From the NCBI RefSeq assembly GCF_013393945.1, contig NZ_CP040297.1, positions 1,814,804 to 1,878,803 of the forward strand: a stretch of 64,000 bases of DNA. The letters are read 5' to 3'. Numbering within the stretch: the first letter of the stretch is position 1; each line of letters starts with the position of its first letter. The notes below the pieces were generated by a model. It was given only the letters and a program-made list of their open reading frames with translations, was not told the origin of the DNA and ran no database searches. Both the position numbers and the translations under genes were made by a program. The DNA comes from Nostoc sp. TCL26-01 (GTDB lineage: Bacteria > Cyanobacteriota > Cyanobacteriia > Cyanobacteriales > Nostocaceae). Of this stretch, positions 52,757 to 61,987 are shown piece after piece.

Positions 52757-54196
52757 ATGTCTATTTTCTATTGTTTCACTGCTCGCATCAAAAATTTTAT
52801 GCTGGGTTTTACATCTGCAACGGCTGCACCATTATCTTACAGTCGCCACAAGCAACAGCGATCGCGCTGGCTGTCGCAACTAACACAACTGATTGCTTTC
52901 CCCACCATTTCTGCCCAACCAAAACACTACCGCGACATCAGAGCTTGCGCTCAATGGTTAGCTAGGCATTTAGCAGAACTGGGATTACATCATGTGCAAA
53001 TTTTACCGGGAATTAGGGGTAGCTTACCTAGTGTCTATGGAGATTGGTTATCCGCACCAGGAAAGCCCACACTCCTACTTTACGGTCACTATGATGTCCA
53101 ACCTGTTGACCCTCTCCCAGCTTGGCAAACTCCTCCCTTCCAAGCGACTATCATCGGCGACAATCTTTATGCACGAGGCGCTAGTGATGATAAAGGACAA
53201 TTTTTTATTCACCTCAAAGCCATTGAAAGTTACTTGAGGACTACAGGCAAGTTACCTTTAAATATTAAGGTGTGGTTGGAAGGAGAAGAAGAAATCGGTA
53301 GCCCCAATCTAGCAACTGTTCTCAAGCGGGAAATGGCGCGGTTTAAGGCTGATGCAGTGCTAGTATCTGATACAGAAATGTTAGAGCGCGATCGCCCATC
53401 TATTATCTACGGTTTACGGGGTAATCTCTCTTGTGAATTAGCAGTTACAGGCCCCCAACATGATCTCCATTCGGGACGTTACGGTGGTGCTGTGCTTAAT
53501 CCCCTGCAAGCATTAAGTGACATAATTTCTGGACTCCATGACCGCAAAGGTAGAGTCGCCATTCCCGGTTTTTATCAGCAAGTGAAACAATTACCCCCCA
53601 CGGAACGCCAAACTATTCGCTGCTGTTGCAAACGTGACCAACAAATCTTAGATGACCTGGACTTATCTACAGGTTGGGGCGAACCCGGCTACAGTTTATA
53701 TGAGCGTATGACAATTCGTCCTGCTCTCACCATCAACGGCATCACTGGTGGCTATACTGGGGCAGGTAGCAAATCTGTTATTCCCAACCGAGGTTTGGCA
53801 CGATTCAGTATTCGCCTAGTCCCTGACCAAGACCCCGCCCAAATCGCCCAACTTATTCAGCATCACATTCAAACTCTCACCCATCCAGCCGTTCGCAGTC
53901 ATTTAAAAATTACAAGCGGTGCGCGTCCTGTGCTTTTACCCAAAGACCATCCGGTGATGACAGCAGCCGTCAAAGCTGTCAAACAAACTTGGGGAGTCGC
54001 GCCTGTATTTACTCGCAGTGGTGGCACAATTCCCTTAGTAGAACAATTATATCGACAATTGGGTGTAGCGATCGTTCTCTTGGGCTTTGGACTCCCTGAC
54101 GACAATGTCCATGCCCCTAATGAAAAATTCAGTCTAGCAAACTTTTTTCGTGGTATTGAAACAGTTATTCAATTTTTGGCGGAGTACGGGAAATGA
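52757..54196 (+). CDS. M20 family metallopeptidase (dipeptidase)
   Basis: 479 residues. A di-zinc M20/M25/M40-type peptidase: LLLYGHYDVQPVDPLPAW has the first zinc His and Asp, LYARGASDDKGQFFIHLKAI the bridging Asp, and WLEGEEEIGSPNLATVL the catalytic Glu pair. VSDTEM supplies the next zinc Asp, and VHAPNEKF the last His. A lid/dimer domain with GPQHDLHSGRYGGAVLNPLQ is present. The real start is uncertain (52757 or 52799), as no ribosome site stands out. The stop overlaps the next gene's ATG (ATGA), so the two are translationally coupled. Substrate unknown, probably dipeptides or a small amide. Confidence 0.85.
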   Translation: MSIFYCFTARIKNFMLGFTSATAAPLSYSRHKQQRSRWLSQLTQLIAFPTISAQPKHYRDIRACAQWLARHLAELGLHHVQILPGIRGSLPSVYGDWLSAPGKPTLLLYGHYDVQPVDPLPAWQTPPFQATIIGDNLYARGASDDKGQFFIHLKAIESYLRTTGKLPLNIKVWLEGEEEIGSPNLATVLKREMARFKADAVLVSDTEMLERDRPSIIYGLRGNLSCELAVTGPQHDLHSGRYGGAVLNPLQALSDIISGLHDRKGRVAIPGFYQQVKQLPPTERQTIRCCCKRDQQILDDLDLSTGWGEPGYSLYERMTIRPALTINGITGGYTGAGSKSVIPNRGLARFSIRLVPDQDPAQIAQLIQHHIQTLTHPAVRSHLKITSGARPVLLPKDHPVMTAAVKAVKQTWGVAPVFTRSGGTIPLVEQLYRQLGVAIVLLGFGLPDDNVHAPNEKFSLANFFRGIETVIQFLAEYGK

Positions 54197-54951
54197 TTAT
54201 TGATTGTCATTGTCATGCAGGCAAAGGCGACTTGCTCACAGGGCCTTGGGATACTAATGCACCTATGGAAGTTTACCTCAAACGGGCAAAAACAGCAGGT
54301 ATTGACAAAACAGTGATCTTCTCACCCTTTCACAGCAACTACGAACACGCCAACGCCAATACCGCCCGCATTGCCAAGCAATATCCTGGACGCTTTCTCT
54401 GCTTTGCCACTATCCATCCCCAACGAGACAAAGGTAGAATTTATCGTTTGATCAAACAAGCGGTTACTCAATGGGGATTTTGTGGGATTAAAGCTCACCG
54501 CATGGATGGTACAGCCTCCCGCGAACTCTGCGAAGTTGCACAGAGATTCCATCTGCCCATTCTTTATGATCCTGTAGGAGAAACAGATTTAGTCGAACTT
54601 TTGGCTAGTGAATATCCCGATGTGAACTTCATCATTCCTCATTTGGGAAGCTTTGCCGATGATTGGCGCGCCCATCTGCGAGTTATCGATCAGATTGCGC
54701 GTTACCCTAATGTGTACACAGATACATCGGGAGTGCGCCGATTTGATTATCTCGTACAAGCTTTTCAGCGTGGAGGGGTGCATAAGATTTTATTTGGCTC
54801 CGATGGCCCTTGGTTACATCCTGGTGTTGAACTCTATAAAATCCACCTGTTAGATTTGTCTTTTGAGCAAGAATCACTAGTGTTGGGGAAAAACTTACTC
54901 CGGCTAATTGCAGGTGTTAAAATCCCATCGCTGGCGCAAGCTAATTTTTAA
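54193..54951 (+). CDS. amidohydrolase family protein
   Basis: 252 residues, Amidohydro_2 type TIM barrel. DCHCHAGKGDLL (4-15) gives the HxH metal ligands, GFCGIKAHRMDG a conserved Lys/His strand, and FIIPHLGSFADDWRAHL and LFGSDGPWLHPG the later His and Asp ligands. It overlaps the M20 peptidase gene by four bases. An amidohydrolase coupled to a peptidase suggests stepwise hydrolysis of one small amide or peptide substrate; the identity is not known. Confidence 0.82.
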   Translation: MIIDCHCHAGKGDLLTGPWDTNAPMEVYLKRAKTAGIDKTVIFSPFHSNYEHANANTARIAKQYPGRFLCFATIHPQRDKGRIYRLIKQAVTQWGFCGIKAHRMDGTASRELCEVAQRFHLPILYDPVGETDLVELLASEYPDVNFIIPHLGSFADDWRAHLRVIDQIARYPNVYTDTSGVRRFDYLVQAFQRGGVHKILFGSDGPWLHPGVELYKIHLLDLSFEQESLVLGKNLLRLIAGVKIPSLAQANF

Positions 54952-55568
54952 TAAAATTTAACCTGCTTTAAAGCGTAATTATGTCACTATGATTAAAACG
55001 CCATAATAAAACAAAAACAGCGAAAATTAGCCATAATAAAGAAGCTAAGAATAAATCTAAATTCTTTGTGAAAACTATTCTCATTGATTTTGTTCATTGG
55101 TAACAGGTGAAAAATAATTTGCTATCTAGATCAAAGTAATTTTGATTTCCTGTTAGTCAAGATTTTTGTATTTTGTAACAAATTTTTTGGCTTTTTTAAA
55201 TAAAGTATATTGGTGCGTGTTCAGCTTAATCTGTTACCGATTCTCAACAGCTTAAAACCAAATGGTACACTTGTTCAAATGAAACACTTACCAGAAGTGG
55301 ATGTCAAGGTATAGAGGTTTTTCATATTTTTGAAAATTGCTGAGAAAATTCTCAATCAGTCAAAGTGTTTCCTTATTTCCTGCCTTGTTCTTTTTGGAAA
55401 AGGCTAAACAAAGAGTCAAGTTTTCAAAAATTGTCCTTGATAAATTGAGGATAGGATTTTATTGATCTTTCTTTTCTGATATCTTCACACTTCTTCATCT
55501 AGTTACATTAAGAGTTTCTTTTTAACAGGTGTTTCATTCAACTTAAAACCAAAACTGGGATAATAGAG
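54952..55568. other. AT-rich intergenic region, nothing recognised
   Basis: About 620 AT-rich bases upstream of the LuxR-type gene. CTTAAAACCAAA-type sequence occurs twice (near 55250 and 55540), perhaps an operator-like direct repeat. I see no ORF, RNA gene or long inverted repeat. Confidence 0.4.
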
Positions 55569-55577
55569 TTGATTGAT

Positions 55578-56030
55578 ATGAACACAAATTTACAAACATC
55601 CGCCCTATCAATTTCTATAGATATAGTTGGGACACTTTATTTAGATAATGTGTCTTACCCGATCGCCATGATCAAAGATTTTTCAGGTAATCAAGCACAA
55701 TCTGAAAATTTTACAGAAATATGTCGGTTTGAAATCAACCAAAAAATGTATGTAGCCCTAAAACATGAGCAAGCAATAAGCAACAAAGAAATTGATCTAA
55801 CCAAGATATTAACTGAAAGGGAGTTGCAAATAGCACTTCTGATTGCATCAGGCAGACAAAACAAGCATATAGCCAAACAATTAAATATCAGCGAATGGAC
55901 AGTTTCTACTCACTTGCGCAGAATATTTACGAAACTAGGTGTAGGAAGCCGAGCAGCTATGGTTTATCGTTGCTCCTCCCTAATTCAACGTGAATTTGAC
56001 AGACCCCACACTCACACCGGTTCACATTAA
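55578..56030 (+). CDS. LuxR-type helix-turn-helix regulator
   Basis: 150 residues. The C-terminal half is a LuxR/GerE DNA-binding domain: KILTERELQIALLIASGRQN, then KHIAKQLNISEWTVSTHLRR and IFTKLGVGSRAAMVYR. The N-terminal half (ISIDIVGTLYLDNVSYPIAM) is a small domain without a recognised receiver or autoinducer fold. ATG 55578 is preferred over a TTG at 55569. It stands alone after a 620-base intergenic region, and its target is not evident. Confidence 0.8.
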   Translation: MNTNLQTSALSISIDIVGTLYLDNVSYPIAMIKDFSGNQAQSENFTEICRFEINQKMYVALKHEQAISNKEIDLTKILTERELQIALLIASGRQNKHIAKQLNISEWTVSTHLRRIFTKLGVGSRAAMVYRCSSLIQREFDRPHTHTGSH

Positions 56031-56106
56031 GGTTGATACATTTAGGCAAGCAGGGGAGCGGAGGAGCAGAGGGGCAGAGGAGAAATTATTTGTATCATTC
56101 ATTTAG

Positions 56107-56390
56107 TAATACCAATTCAAAATTCAAAATGACGCGACGCTCCTGCGTCGCTAACGCTGCGCTATCGCGGACTCGCTCTAAGCGTTCGCGTAGCGTCTCT
56201 TAGAGAAGCTATGCCGTTCGCGTTAGCGTCTCTGAAAGAGAAGGCTTTACGCTGCGCTAACAAAATTCGTCTTGGAAAGTTTGCCGGGCGGGGGAAACCC
56301 CCCGAACTTTGCTCAACGGGGGAAACCACCGCACGCAAGTTCTCTCCGCACGCAACTTTCCGCAAAATTAAGAATCCAGACTGGACAAGG
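56107..56390. repeat. compound Nostoc repeat region
   Basis: It holds multiple GCGTTAGCGTCTC and CGTTCGCGTAGCGTCTC units in both directions (56130-56260). A G/C-rich stretch with GGGGGAAACCCCCC hairpin follows (56290-56345), then TGGTATAAAA tandem units near 56430. No gene is seen between 56031 and 56534; the short open frames here are repeat-derived. Confidence 0.65.
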
Positions 56391-56475
56391 TTTTGAGGAT
56401 GTGTATCTGTCGCATTCTTTATTCAAATTGGTATAAAATGGTATAAAATGTTGCAATAAAAGTAACCGAAGAATT

Positions 56476-56500
56476 AAAAAAGGGCAGACATAAAATGCCC
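56476..56500 (-). terminator. likely terminator of tkt
   Basis: On the minus strand GGGCA and TGCCC pair around a nine-base loop and are followed by TTTTTT. It lies 35-60 bases past the tkt stop. The stem is only 5 bp, so the call is moderate. Confidence 0.5.
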
Positions 56501-56534
56501 ACCCCGACTAATTAAAGAGAATATTCTGTTGCGA

Positions 56535-58547
56535 TTAACCCAACAATTGTTTAGCTTTTGCTAACACATTATCAACGCTAAAACCAAATTTCTCCAAACA
56601 AACACCACCAGGAGCCGAAGCACCAAAGCGATCGATTGTTACAGTATCACCTTCAGTACCGATATACTTGTGCCAACCGAAGCTACTAGCAGCTTCCACC
56701 GCTAAACGCTTAGTGACAGCTTTCGGTAGAACTGATTCTTTGTAAGCTGCATCCTGTGCTTCAAATAAATCCCAAGCAGTTAAGGAAACAACACGGACTT
56801 TTTTACCTTCGGCGGTGAGTTTCTCGGCGGCGGTGACAGCGAGGCTCAATTCGGAACCAGTACCAATGATGATTAAGTCTGGTGTGCCATCAGAATCGAC
56901 AACAATGTAGCCACCCTTAGCCACACCCTCAACTGATGTTCCAGCTAGGTTAGGAACGTTTTGACGAGTAAATGCCAGCAAAGTCGGAGCGTTATCTTTT
57001 GCTCTTTCAATTGCTACTTTGTAAGCACCAGAGGTTTCGTTACCATCGGCCGGACGAATCACTGTCAGGTTGGGAATGGCGCGCAGAGAAGCTAATGTTT
57101 CGATTGGTTGGTGGGTGGGGCCGTCTTCACCTTGACCGATGGAGTCGTGAGTCATCACCCAAATTGCACCGGCTTGAGACAATGCAGATAAGCGAATTGC
57201 TGCCCGCATATAATCAGTGAAGATTAAGAAGGTCGCACCGTAAGGGATTAAACCTGAACCATGTAAGGCAATACCATTACAGATTGCGCCCATAGCGTGT
57301 TCCCGGACACCAAAGTGGATGTTAGGATTTTGGTATTGTCCTTTTTGGAAGTCGCCTTTACCCTTGATTTCGGTCAAGTTAGAGTGGGTCAGGTCGGCTG
57401 AACCACCGATTAATTCTGGTAAAACAGCTGCTAGCTTGTTGAGACTGGTTTCTGAGTGCTTACGGGTGGGAACGCCTTTGTCTTCGGCGGTGTAGGTGGG
57501 TAGTACTTGATCCCAACCTTCGGGTAGTTTACCACTGATGAAACGCTCAAATTCTGCTGCTTCTTGGGGATATTTAGCTTTGTAGTCAGCTAAAGCTTGG
57601 TTCCAATCAGCTTCATAGCCTGCGCCACGTTCTACAGCTTTGCGGGTATGGTCGAGGACATCTTGAGGAACGACAAATGGCTCGTGTTCCCAACCCAAAT
57701 TTTTCCGAGTTAATGCAACTTCGTCTCCACCCAAGGCTGCGCCGTGAATACCAGCTGTGTTGGCTTTATTCGGGGAACCGTAACCGATAGTGGTGGTAAC
57801 TTTAATGAAAGAAGGCTTATCAGTGACAGCTTTTGCTGCTTCGATCGCTTTGTGAATTGCGTCTAAATCGGTGTTGCCCTCTTCCACATGGAGGACGTGC
57901 CAACCATAAGCTTCAAAGCGCTTGGAAACATCTTCAGTGAAGGCTACATCTGTAGAACCATCAATGGAGATGTGGTTGTCGTCATACAGAGCGATCAGTT
58001 TACCTAATCCCAAGTGTCCAGCAAAAGAAGCAGCTTCACCGGAAACACCTTCCATGTTGCAACCATCACCTAAAATCACATAGGTATAATGGTCAACAAC
58101 TTGGGCATCGGGTTTGTTGAATTTAGCAGCCAGGTGGGCTTCAGCGATCGCTAAACCTACACCATTAGCAATACCTTGACCTAGTGGCCCGGTGGTCACT
58201 TCCACGCCTGCAGTCATAAAGTTTTCCGGGTGTCCAGGGGTTTTGGATTCCCACTGCCGGAATTGCTTGATATCTTCAATACTGACGCTGTCGTAGCCTG
58301 TCAGGTAGAGCAGGGCGTACTGCAACATTGAGCCGTGACCAGCAGACAAAACAAAGCGATCGCGGTTGAACCACTTGGGATTTTTAGGGTTATACCGCAT
58401 AAAGCGATCCCATAGCACAAAAGCCATCGGAGCCGCGCCCATTGGTAGTCCTGGGTGTCCCGATTTGGCTTTTTCGATCGCATCAACAGCCAAGAAGCGG
58501 ATCGAGTTAATACAAAGTTCTGCGAGGGATTGGGTTGCAACAGCCAT
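56535..58547 (-). CDS. tkt: transketolase
   Basis: A thiamine-diphosphate transketolase of the Calvin cycle and pentose phosphate pathway, 670 residues (usual length). The N-domain has [19 protein letters not shown], the ThDP/metal-binding [15 protein letters not shown] and the [12 protein letters not shown] loop. The middle domain has [37 protein letters not shown] and the C-domain [16 protein letters not shown] 58547 is the normal start ([19 protein letters not shown]). It lies 363 bases after fabF on the same strand, separated by STRR DNA. A terminator-like hairpin follows. Confidence 0.96.
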   Translation of the reverse strand: MAVATQSLAELCINSIRFLAVDAIEKAKSGHPGLPMGAAPMAFVLWDRFMRYNPKNPKWFNRDRFVLSAGHGSMLQYALLYLTGYDSVSIEDIKQFRQWESKTPGHPENFMTAGVEVTTGPLGQGIANGVGLAIAEAHLAAKFNKPDAQVVDHYTYVILGDGCNMEGVSGEAASFAGHLGLGKLIALYDDNHISIDGSTDVAFTEDVSKRFEAYGWHVLHVEEGNTDLDAIHKAIEAAKAVTDKPSFIKVTTTIGYGSPNKANTAGIHGAALGGDEVALTRKNLGWEHEPFVVPQDVLDHTRKAVERGAGYEADWNQALADYKAKYPQEAAEFERFISGKLPEGWDQVLPTYTAEDKGVPTRKHSETSLNKLAAVLPELIGGSADLTHSNLTEIKGKGDFQKGQYQNPNIHFGVREHAMGAICNGIALHGSGLIPYGATFLIFTDYMRAAIRLSALSQAGAIWVMTHDSIGQGEDGPTHQPIETLASLRAIPNLTVIRPADGNETSGAYKVAIERAKDNAPTLLAFTRQNVPNLAGTSVEGVAKGGYIVVDSDGTPDLIIIGTGSELSLAVTAAEKLTAEGKKVRVVSLTAWDLFEAQDAAYKESVLPKAVTKRLAVEAASSFGWHKYIGTEGDTVTIDRFGASAPGGVCLEKFGFSVDNVLAKAKQLLG

Positions 58548-58769
58548 AATCTCTTGTTTTTAACGACGGGTTAGCACTCTTCGAGCTACTCTTACTGGGG
58601 TTTTTCGATTCCCCTACGGTATCTTCATCATCCCATCCCCGAATGTCTATGGACAAGCGGGATCTCCTGAGTTTGTGGTAATCTATCAAGCCAAGAATTA
58701 GGTCACGCTGAACGCTTGGTTGATGTGGGAATGATATATATGATACTTTTAGCTGGTTAATTTCAGGAG

Positions 58770-58900
58770 AGCGAGAAGTGGGGACTGGGGATTGGGGAAC
58801 TCGGGGCCCCCTCTGGGGATAAGGGGTAATGGGGATGGGCGAAAAAGTAATTATCTTCTTGTCTCCTTGTCTCCCCTGCTCCGTGCCTTCTTCTCTGCCT
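58770..58900. repeat. STRR region between fabF and tkt
   Basis: GGGGACTGGGGATTGGGGAA (58781-58800), GGGGATAAGGGGTAATGGGG and a CTTGTCTCCTTGTCTCCCC arm. It resembles the elements at 10232 and 62401 (GAAAAAGTAATTAT core). It makes a 135-codon minus-strand frame that is not a gene. Confidence 0.7.
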
Positions 58901-58910
58901 CCTGGCTTTT

Positions 58911-60161
58911 TCACACGTACTTTTTGAAGGCTAGCGTGACATTATGACCACCAAATCCAAAAGAATTGGATAGAGACACCAGGACTTGTTGAGCGCGGCT
59001 AGCGTGAGGAACGTAATCTAGATCACACTCTGGGTCAAGGTTTTCAATATTAATTGTAGGTGGAATTTGGTCATTAGCAGTTGCGAGTACTGTGGCTACA
59101 GCTTCAATGCCGCCAGAACCGCCTAAAAGATGACCAGTCATCGATTTAGTGGAACTGACTGCTATTTTATAAGCATGATCACCTAATGCTTTTTTAATCG
59201 CTGAGGTTTCCGTGGGATCGTTAGCTGGGGTACTAGTACCGTGAGCATTAATGTAGCTGACTTGTTCAGGGGTAATGCCCCCGTCTTTAAGTGCCAGTTG
59301 AATGGCTCTAGCTGCTCCTTCACCACCGGGAACTGGGGATGTCATATGGTACGCATCACAGGTCATCCCATAACCAACAATTTCCGCATAAATGCGAGCG
59401 CCTCGACTAATGGCGTGTTGCAGCTCTTCTAAAATCAGAATTCCCGCACCTTCACCCATGACAAATCCATCGCGATCGCGGTCAAAAGGACGGCAAGCGT
59501 GTGCTGGGTCATCATTGCGCGTTGATAATGCCCGCGCCGATGCAAACCCGGCTAAACCCAAGGGTGTAATTGCTGCTTCACATCCACCGCAAATCATTGC
59601 TTGGGCATAACCTGCTTGTACCAAGCGGAAAGCGTCTCCAATAGCATTAGAACCTGCGGCGCAAGCTGTAACAGTACAGGTGTTTGGCCCCTTAGCACCA
59701 GTGTGAATTGCTGTCAATCCTGCTGCCATATTGGCAATCATCATGGGAATCATGAAAGGACTACAGCGATCAGGGCCACGATTGAGGTAGATAGTTTGCT
59801 GGTCTTCCATGACCTTAAGTCCACCTACCCCAGAACCGATAATAACTCCTACCTGTTCGGCGTTCAGCTCATTAATAACTAACTTAGAATCCGCAAGGGC
59901 TTGTTTGGCTGCTGCCACTCCAAATTGGGAAAATCGATCCATGCGCTTGGCTTCTTTGCGCTCCAAATACTCATGGGGGTCGAAGTTTTTCACTTCACCA
60001 GCAATGCGACAATCATGGCTAGACGCATCAAAATGGGTGATGTAGTCAATACCATTGCGTGCGCTTGTCAATCCTTCCCAATATTCAGATGGTGTGTTAC
60101 CAATCGGTGTAATTGCGCCAACACCAGTGACAACAACACGTTTACGATTATAATCTGTCAT
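58911..60161 (-). CDS. fabF: beta-ketoacyl-ACP synthase II
   Basis: A condensing enzyme of type II fatty acid synthesis, 416 residues. The catalytic triad is Cys167 (TVTACAAGSNAIGDAF), His307 (NAHGTSTPANDPTE) and His344 (KSMTGHLLGGSGG). The N-terminal RVVVTGVGAITPIGN and ELEEL-like ILILEELQHAISRGA are typical. It lies downstream of acpP on the same strand with a 169-base STRR-containing gap; the order acpP-fabF-tkt is one known in Nostoc relatives. Confidence 0.96.
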   Translation of the reverse strand: MTDYNRKRVVVTGVGAITPIGNTPSEYWEGLTSARNGIDYITHFDASSHDCRIAGEVKNFDPHEYLERKEAKRMDRFSQFGVAAAKQALADSKLVINELNAEQVGVIIGSGVGGLKVMEDQQTIYLNRGPDRCSPFMIPMMIANMAAGLTAIHTGAKGPNTCTVTACAAGSNAIGDAFRLVQAGYAQAMICGGCEAAITPLGLAGFASARALSTRNDDPAHACRPFDRDRDGFVMGEGAGILILEELQHAISRGARIYAEIVGYGMTCDAYHMTSPVPGGEGAARAIQLALKDGGITPEQVSYINAHGTSTPANDPTETSAIKKALGDHAYKIAVSSTKSMTGHLLGGSGGIEAVATVLATANDQIPPTINIENLDPECDLDYVPHASRAQQVLVSLSNSFGFGGHNVTLAFKKYV

Positions 60162-60179
60162 GACTCAGTAAAAGGTGGC

Positions 60180-60320
60180 GAGAAAGCTGCAAAATTAGGG
60201 ATTGGGGATGAGGGACTGGGGACTAGGAAGAAGTAAGGACGGTAAAGGAAGCAGAGAAAAATAAATTTACCCAATCCCCAGTACCCAATCCCCAGTACCC
60301 AATCCCCAGTACCCAGTACC
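60180..60320. repeat. STRR region between acpP and fabF
   Basis: GGGGATGAGGGACTGGGGAC (60205-60224) and C-rich arms of CCCAATCCCCAGTAC units (60270-60320). This is an inverted-arm STRR element in a presumed operon spacer. Confidence 0.75.
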
Positions 60321-60330
60321 TGATCGCTGC

Positions 60331-60582
60331 TTAAGCTGCGGCAACTTGGTTATTGATATAATCCACCGCATCTTGAACTGTGGTAATCTTTTCTGCGGCT
60401 TCATCGGGAATTTCAATATCAAATTCTTCTTCCAAAGCCATTACTAGTTCTACTGTATCTAGGGAATCAGCTCCTAAATCATTAGCAAAACTAGCGTCTG
60501 GTACTACTTTGTCAGCGTCGTCCAAACTCAGTTGTTCGACAACAATTTTCTTAACCTTTTCAAAAGTTTCTGCTTGGCTCAT
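60331..60582 (-). CDS. acpP: acyl carrier protein
   Basis: An 83-residue acyl carrier protein for fatty acid synthesis. Ser40 in [10 protein letters not shown] is the 4'-phosphopantetheine site. Acidic helices are typical ([20 protein letters not shown]). AAGGACTTTT precedes ATG 60582. It is divergent from the HdrB-like gene, with 264 bases for both promoters. Confidence 0.96.
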   Translation of the reverse strand: MSQAETFEKVKKIVVEQLSLDDADKVVPDASFANDLGADSLDTVELVMALEEEFDIEIPDEAAEKITTVQDAVDYINNQVAAA

Positions 60583-60846
60583 AGATAAAAGTCCTTGACC
60601 AGTTGCTACTGTCTGCTCTATATAGGCGACATGGTTTTGAGCATATACATCTTATCGGAAAGCGGGATCGTCCGTATACGTCCTTGTCTTGCTGTCTACC
60701 AATTTTTACTAAATTTTTTGTGAATGTCCAAAAAAAATACCTGCCAGTCGGACAGAATTCATCCTGAATTCTGACGACTGACTCCTGAATTCTGTTTGAT
60801 AAAACAGTTATCATCGGGGCAGTTGCCCTAAAATAAACATATTTTT

Positions 60847-61752
60847 ATGCTATCTCAAACATTGAAATACGCTTACTTCCCTGGTTGTGTTGCTCAAGGG
60901 GCTTGTCGGGAATTGTATCAGTCCACTCAAGCTCTGACTAAAGCTTTGGATATTCAACTGATTGAATTGAAAAAAGCAGCTTGTTGCGGTTCTGGAACGT
61001 TTAAAGAAGATTCTCAACTGCTAGAAGATACTGTCAATGCGCGCAATATTGCTCTAGCAGAAGAATTAAATTTACCATTATTAACTCATTGCAGCACCTG
61101 TCAGGGTGTAATTGGTCATGTTAATGAGCGTTTGCAAGAGTCTCAGACAAATAACCCTGGTTATGTCGAACAGGTAAATGGTCTGTTACACAAAGAAGGT
61201 TGTTCACCTTATCGTGGTAGTACAGTCGTTAAACATCTCCTTTACGCTTTGGTAACAGATTATGGTTTGGAGGAGATTACCAGACGTGTCACTCGCCAGC
61301 TGACTGGATTAAAATGTGCGGCTTTTTATGGCTGTTATCTACTCCGCGCTCAAAAATCCATGCCCTATGATGATCCTTACAACCCAGAAGCGATGGAAAA
61401 TGTTTTTCGCTCAGTGGGAGCAACACCAATTTATTATCGTGGTCGGACACAATGTTGTGGATGGCCTTTGTCTAGCTATGCGACTACTCAATCTTTTCAA
61501 ATGGCAGGAATGCACATCCAAGAAGCTTTAGAATCTGGTGCAGATTGTTTAGTTACTCCTTGTCCTCTGTGTCATCTCAATTTAGATTCTCGCCAACCAG
61601 AAGTGGAAAAAGTCATTGGTCATAAATTGGGATTACCTGTGTTACATTTACCCCAATTAATTGCTTTAGCATTAGGAATTAGTCCCAAAGAATTGGGTTT
61701 AGATCGGCATATTGTCTCGACCAAACCAGTTTTAGAAAAGCTGGGTATATAA
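60847..61752 (+). CDS. HdrB-like heterodisulfide reductase subunit B family protein
   Basis: 301 residues with two cysteine-rich CCG domains: CVAQGAC...AACCGSG (C46,C47) with CSTC (82-85), and CAAFYGC...QCCGWP (C203,C204) with CPLC (239-242). Each pattern is that of HdrB or succinate:quinone-reductase SdhE-type subunits, which bind unusual iron-sulfur clusters. In cyanobacteria such a gene is often called CoB-CoM heterodisulfide reductase or SdhC-like, although methanogenic cofactors are absent. The true partner is not in the window. It could be a succinate dehydrogenase anchor-like subunit; uncertain. Confidence 0.82.
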   Translation: MLSQTLKYAYFPGCVAQGACRELYQSTQALTKALDIQLIELKKAACCGSGTFKEDSQLLEDTVNARNIALAEELNLPLLTHCSTCQGVIGHVNERLQESQTNNPGYVEQVNGLLHKEGCSPYRGSTVVKHLLYALVTDYGLEEITRRVTRQLTGLKCAAFYGCYLLRAQKSMPYDDPYNPEAMENVFRSVGATPIYYRGRTQCCGWPLSSYATTQSFQMAGMHIQEALESGADCLVTPCPLCHLNLDSRQPEVEKVIGHKLGLPVLHLPQLIALALGISPKELGLDRHIVSTKPVLEKLGI

Positions 61753-61772
61753 ACAATTCGTAATTCGTAATT

Positions 61773-61971
61773 AGGGCTTGCTGAATAGCTGTAAAAGTCT
61801 TATATAAAAAGCTGTTCATTCTTTTTTGTTAAAGAAAAGTGCAAGAAAATAGAGTTATCAGGCTGAAAAACTTTGCACGGCCAATTTTTTGGGTTCTAAA
61901 AAATTGGACTCAATCGGAAAAAACTGTTACCTGTTCCCTCCCTCCACGAAAGGACTTTTTCAGCAAGCCCT
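61773..61971. mobile_element. MITE-like element with perfect terminal inverted repeats
   Basis: AGGGCTTGCTGAA at the left end and TTCAGCAAGCCCT at the right end are perfect inverted repeats. AATT flanks both edges (61769-61772, 61972-61975), which looks like a 4-bp target duplication. The 199-bp element has no ORF. It lies between the convergent HdrB-like and HpnB-like genes. Confidence 0.65.
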
Positions 61972-61987
61972 AATTAAGAATTACGAA

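Noticed and set aside
56211..56396. 61-codon frame in the compound repeat
   Set aside because: All of it is repeat sequence (GCGTCTCTGAAAG and GGGGGAAACCCC units), not a gene.
58507..58914. 135-codon minus-strand frame between fabF and tkt
   Set aside because: It is built from STRR DNA and ends inside tkt in another phase; no ribosome site or family.
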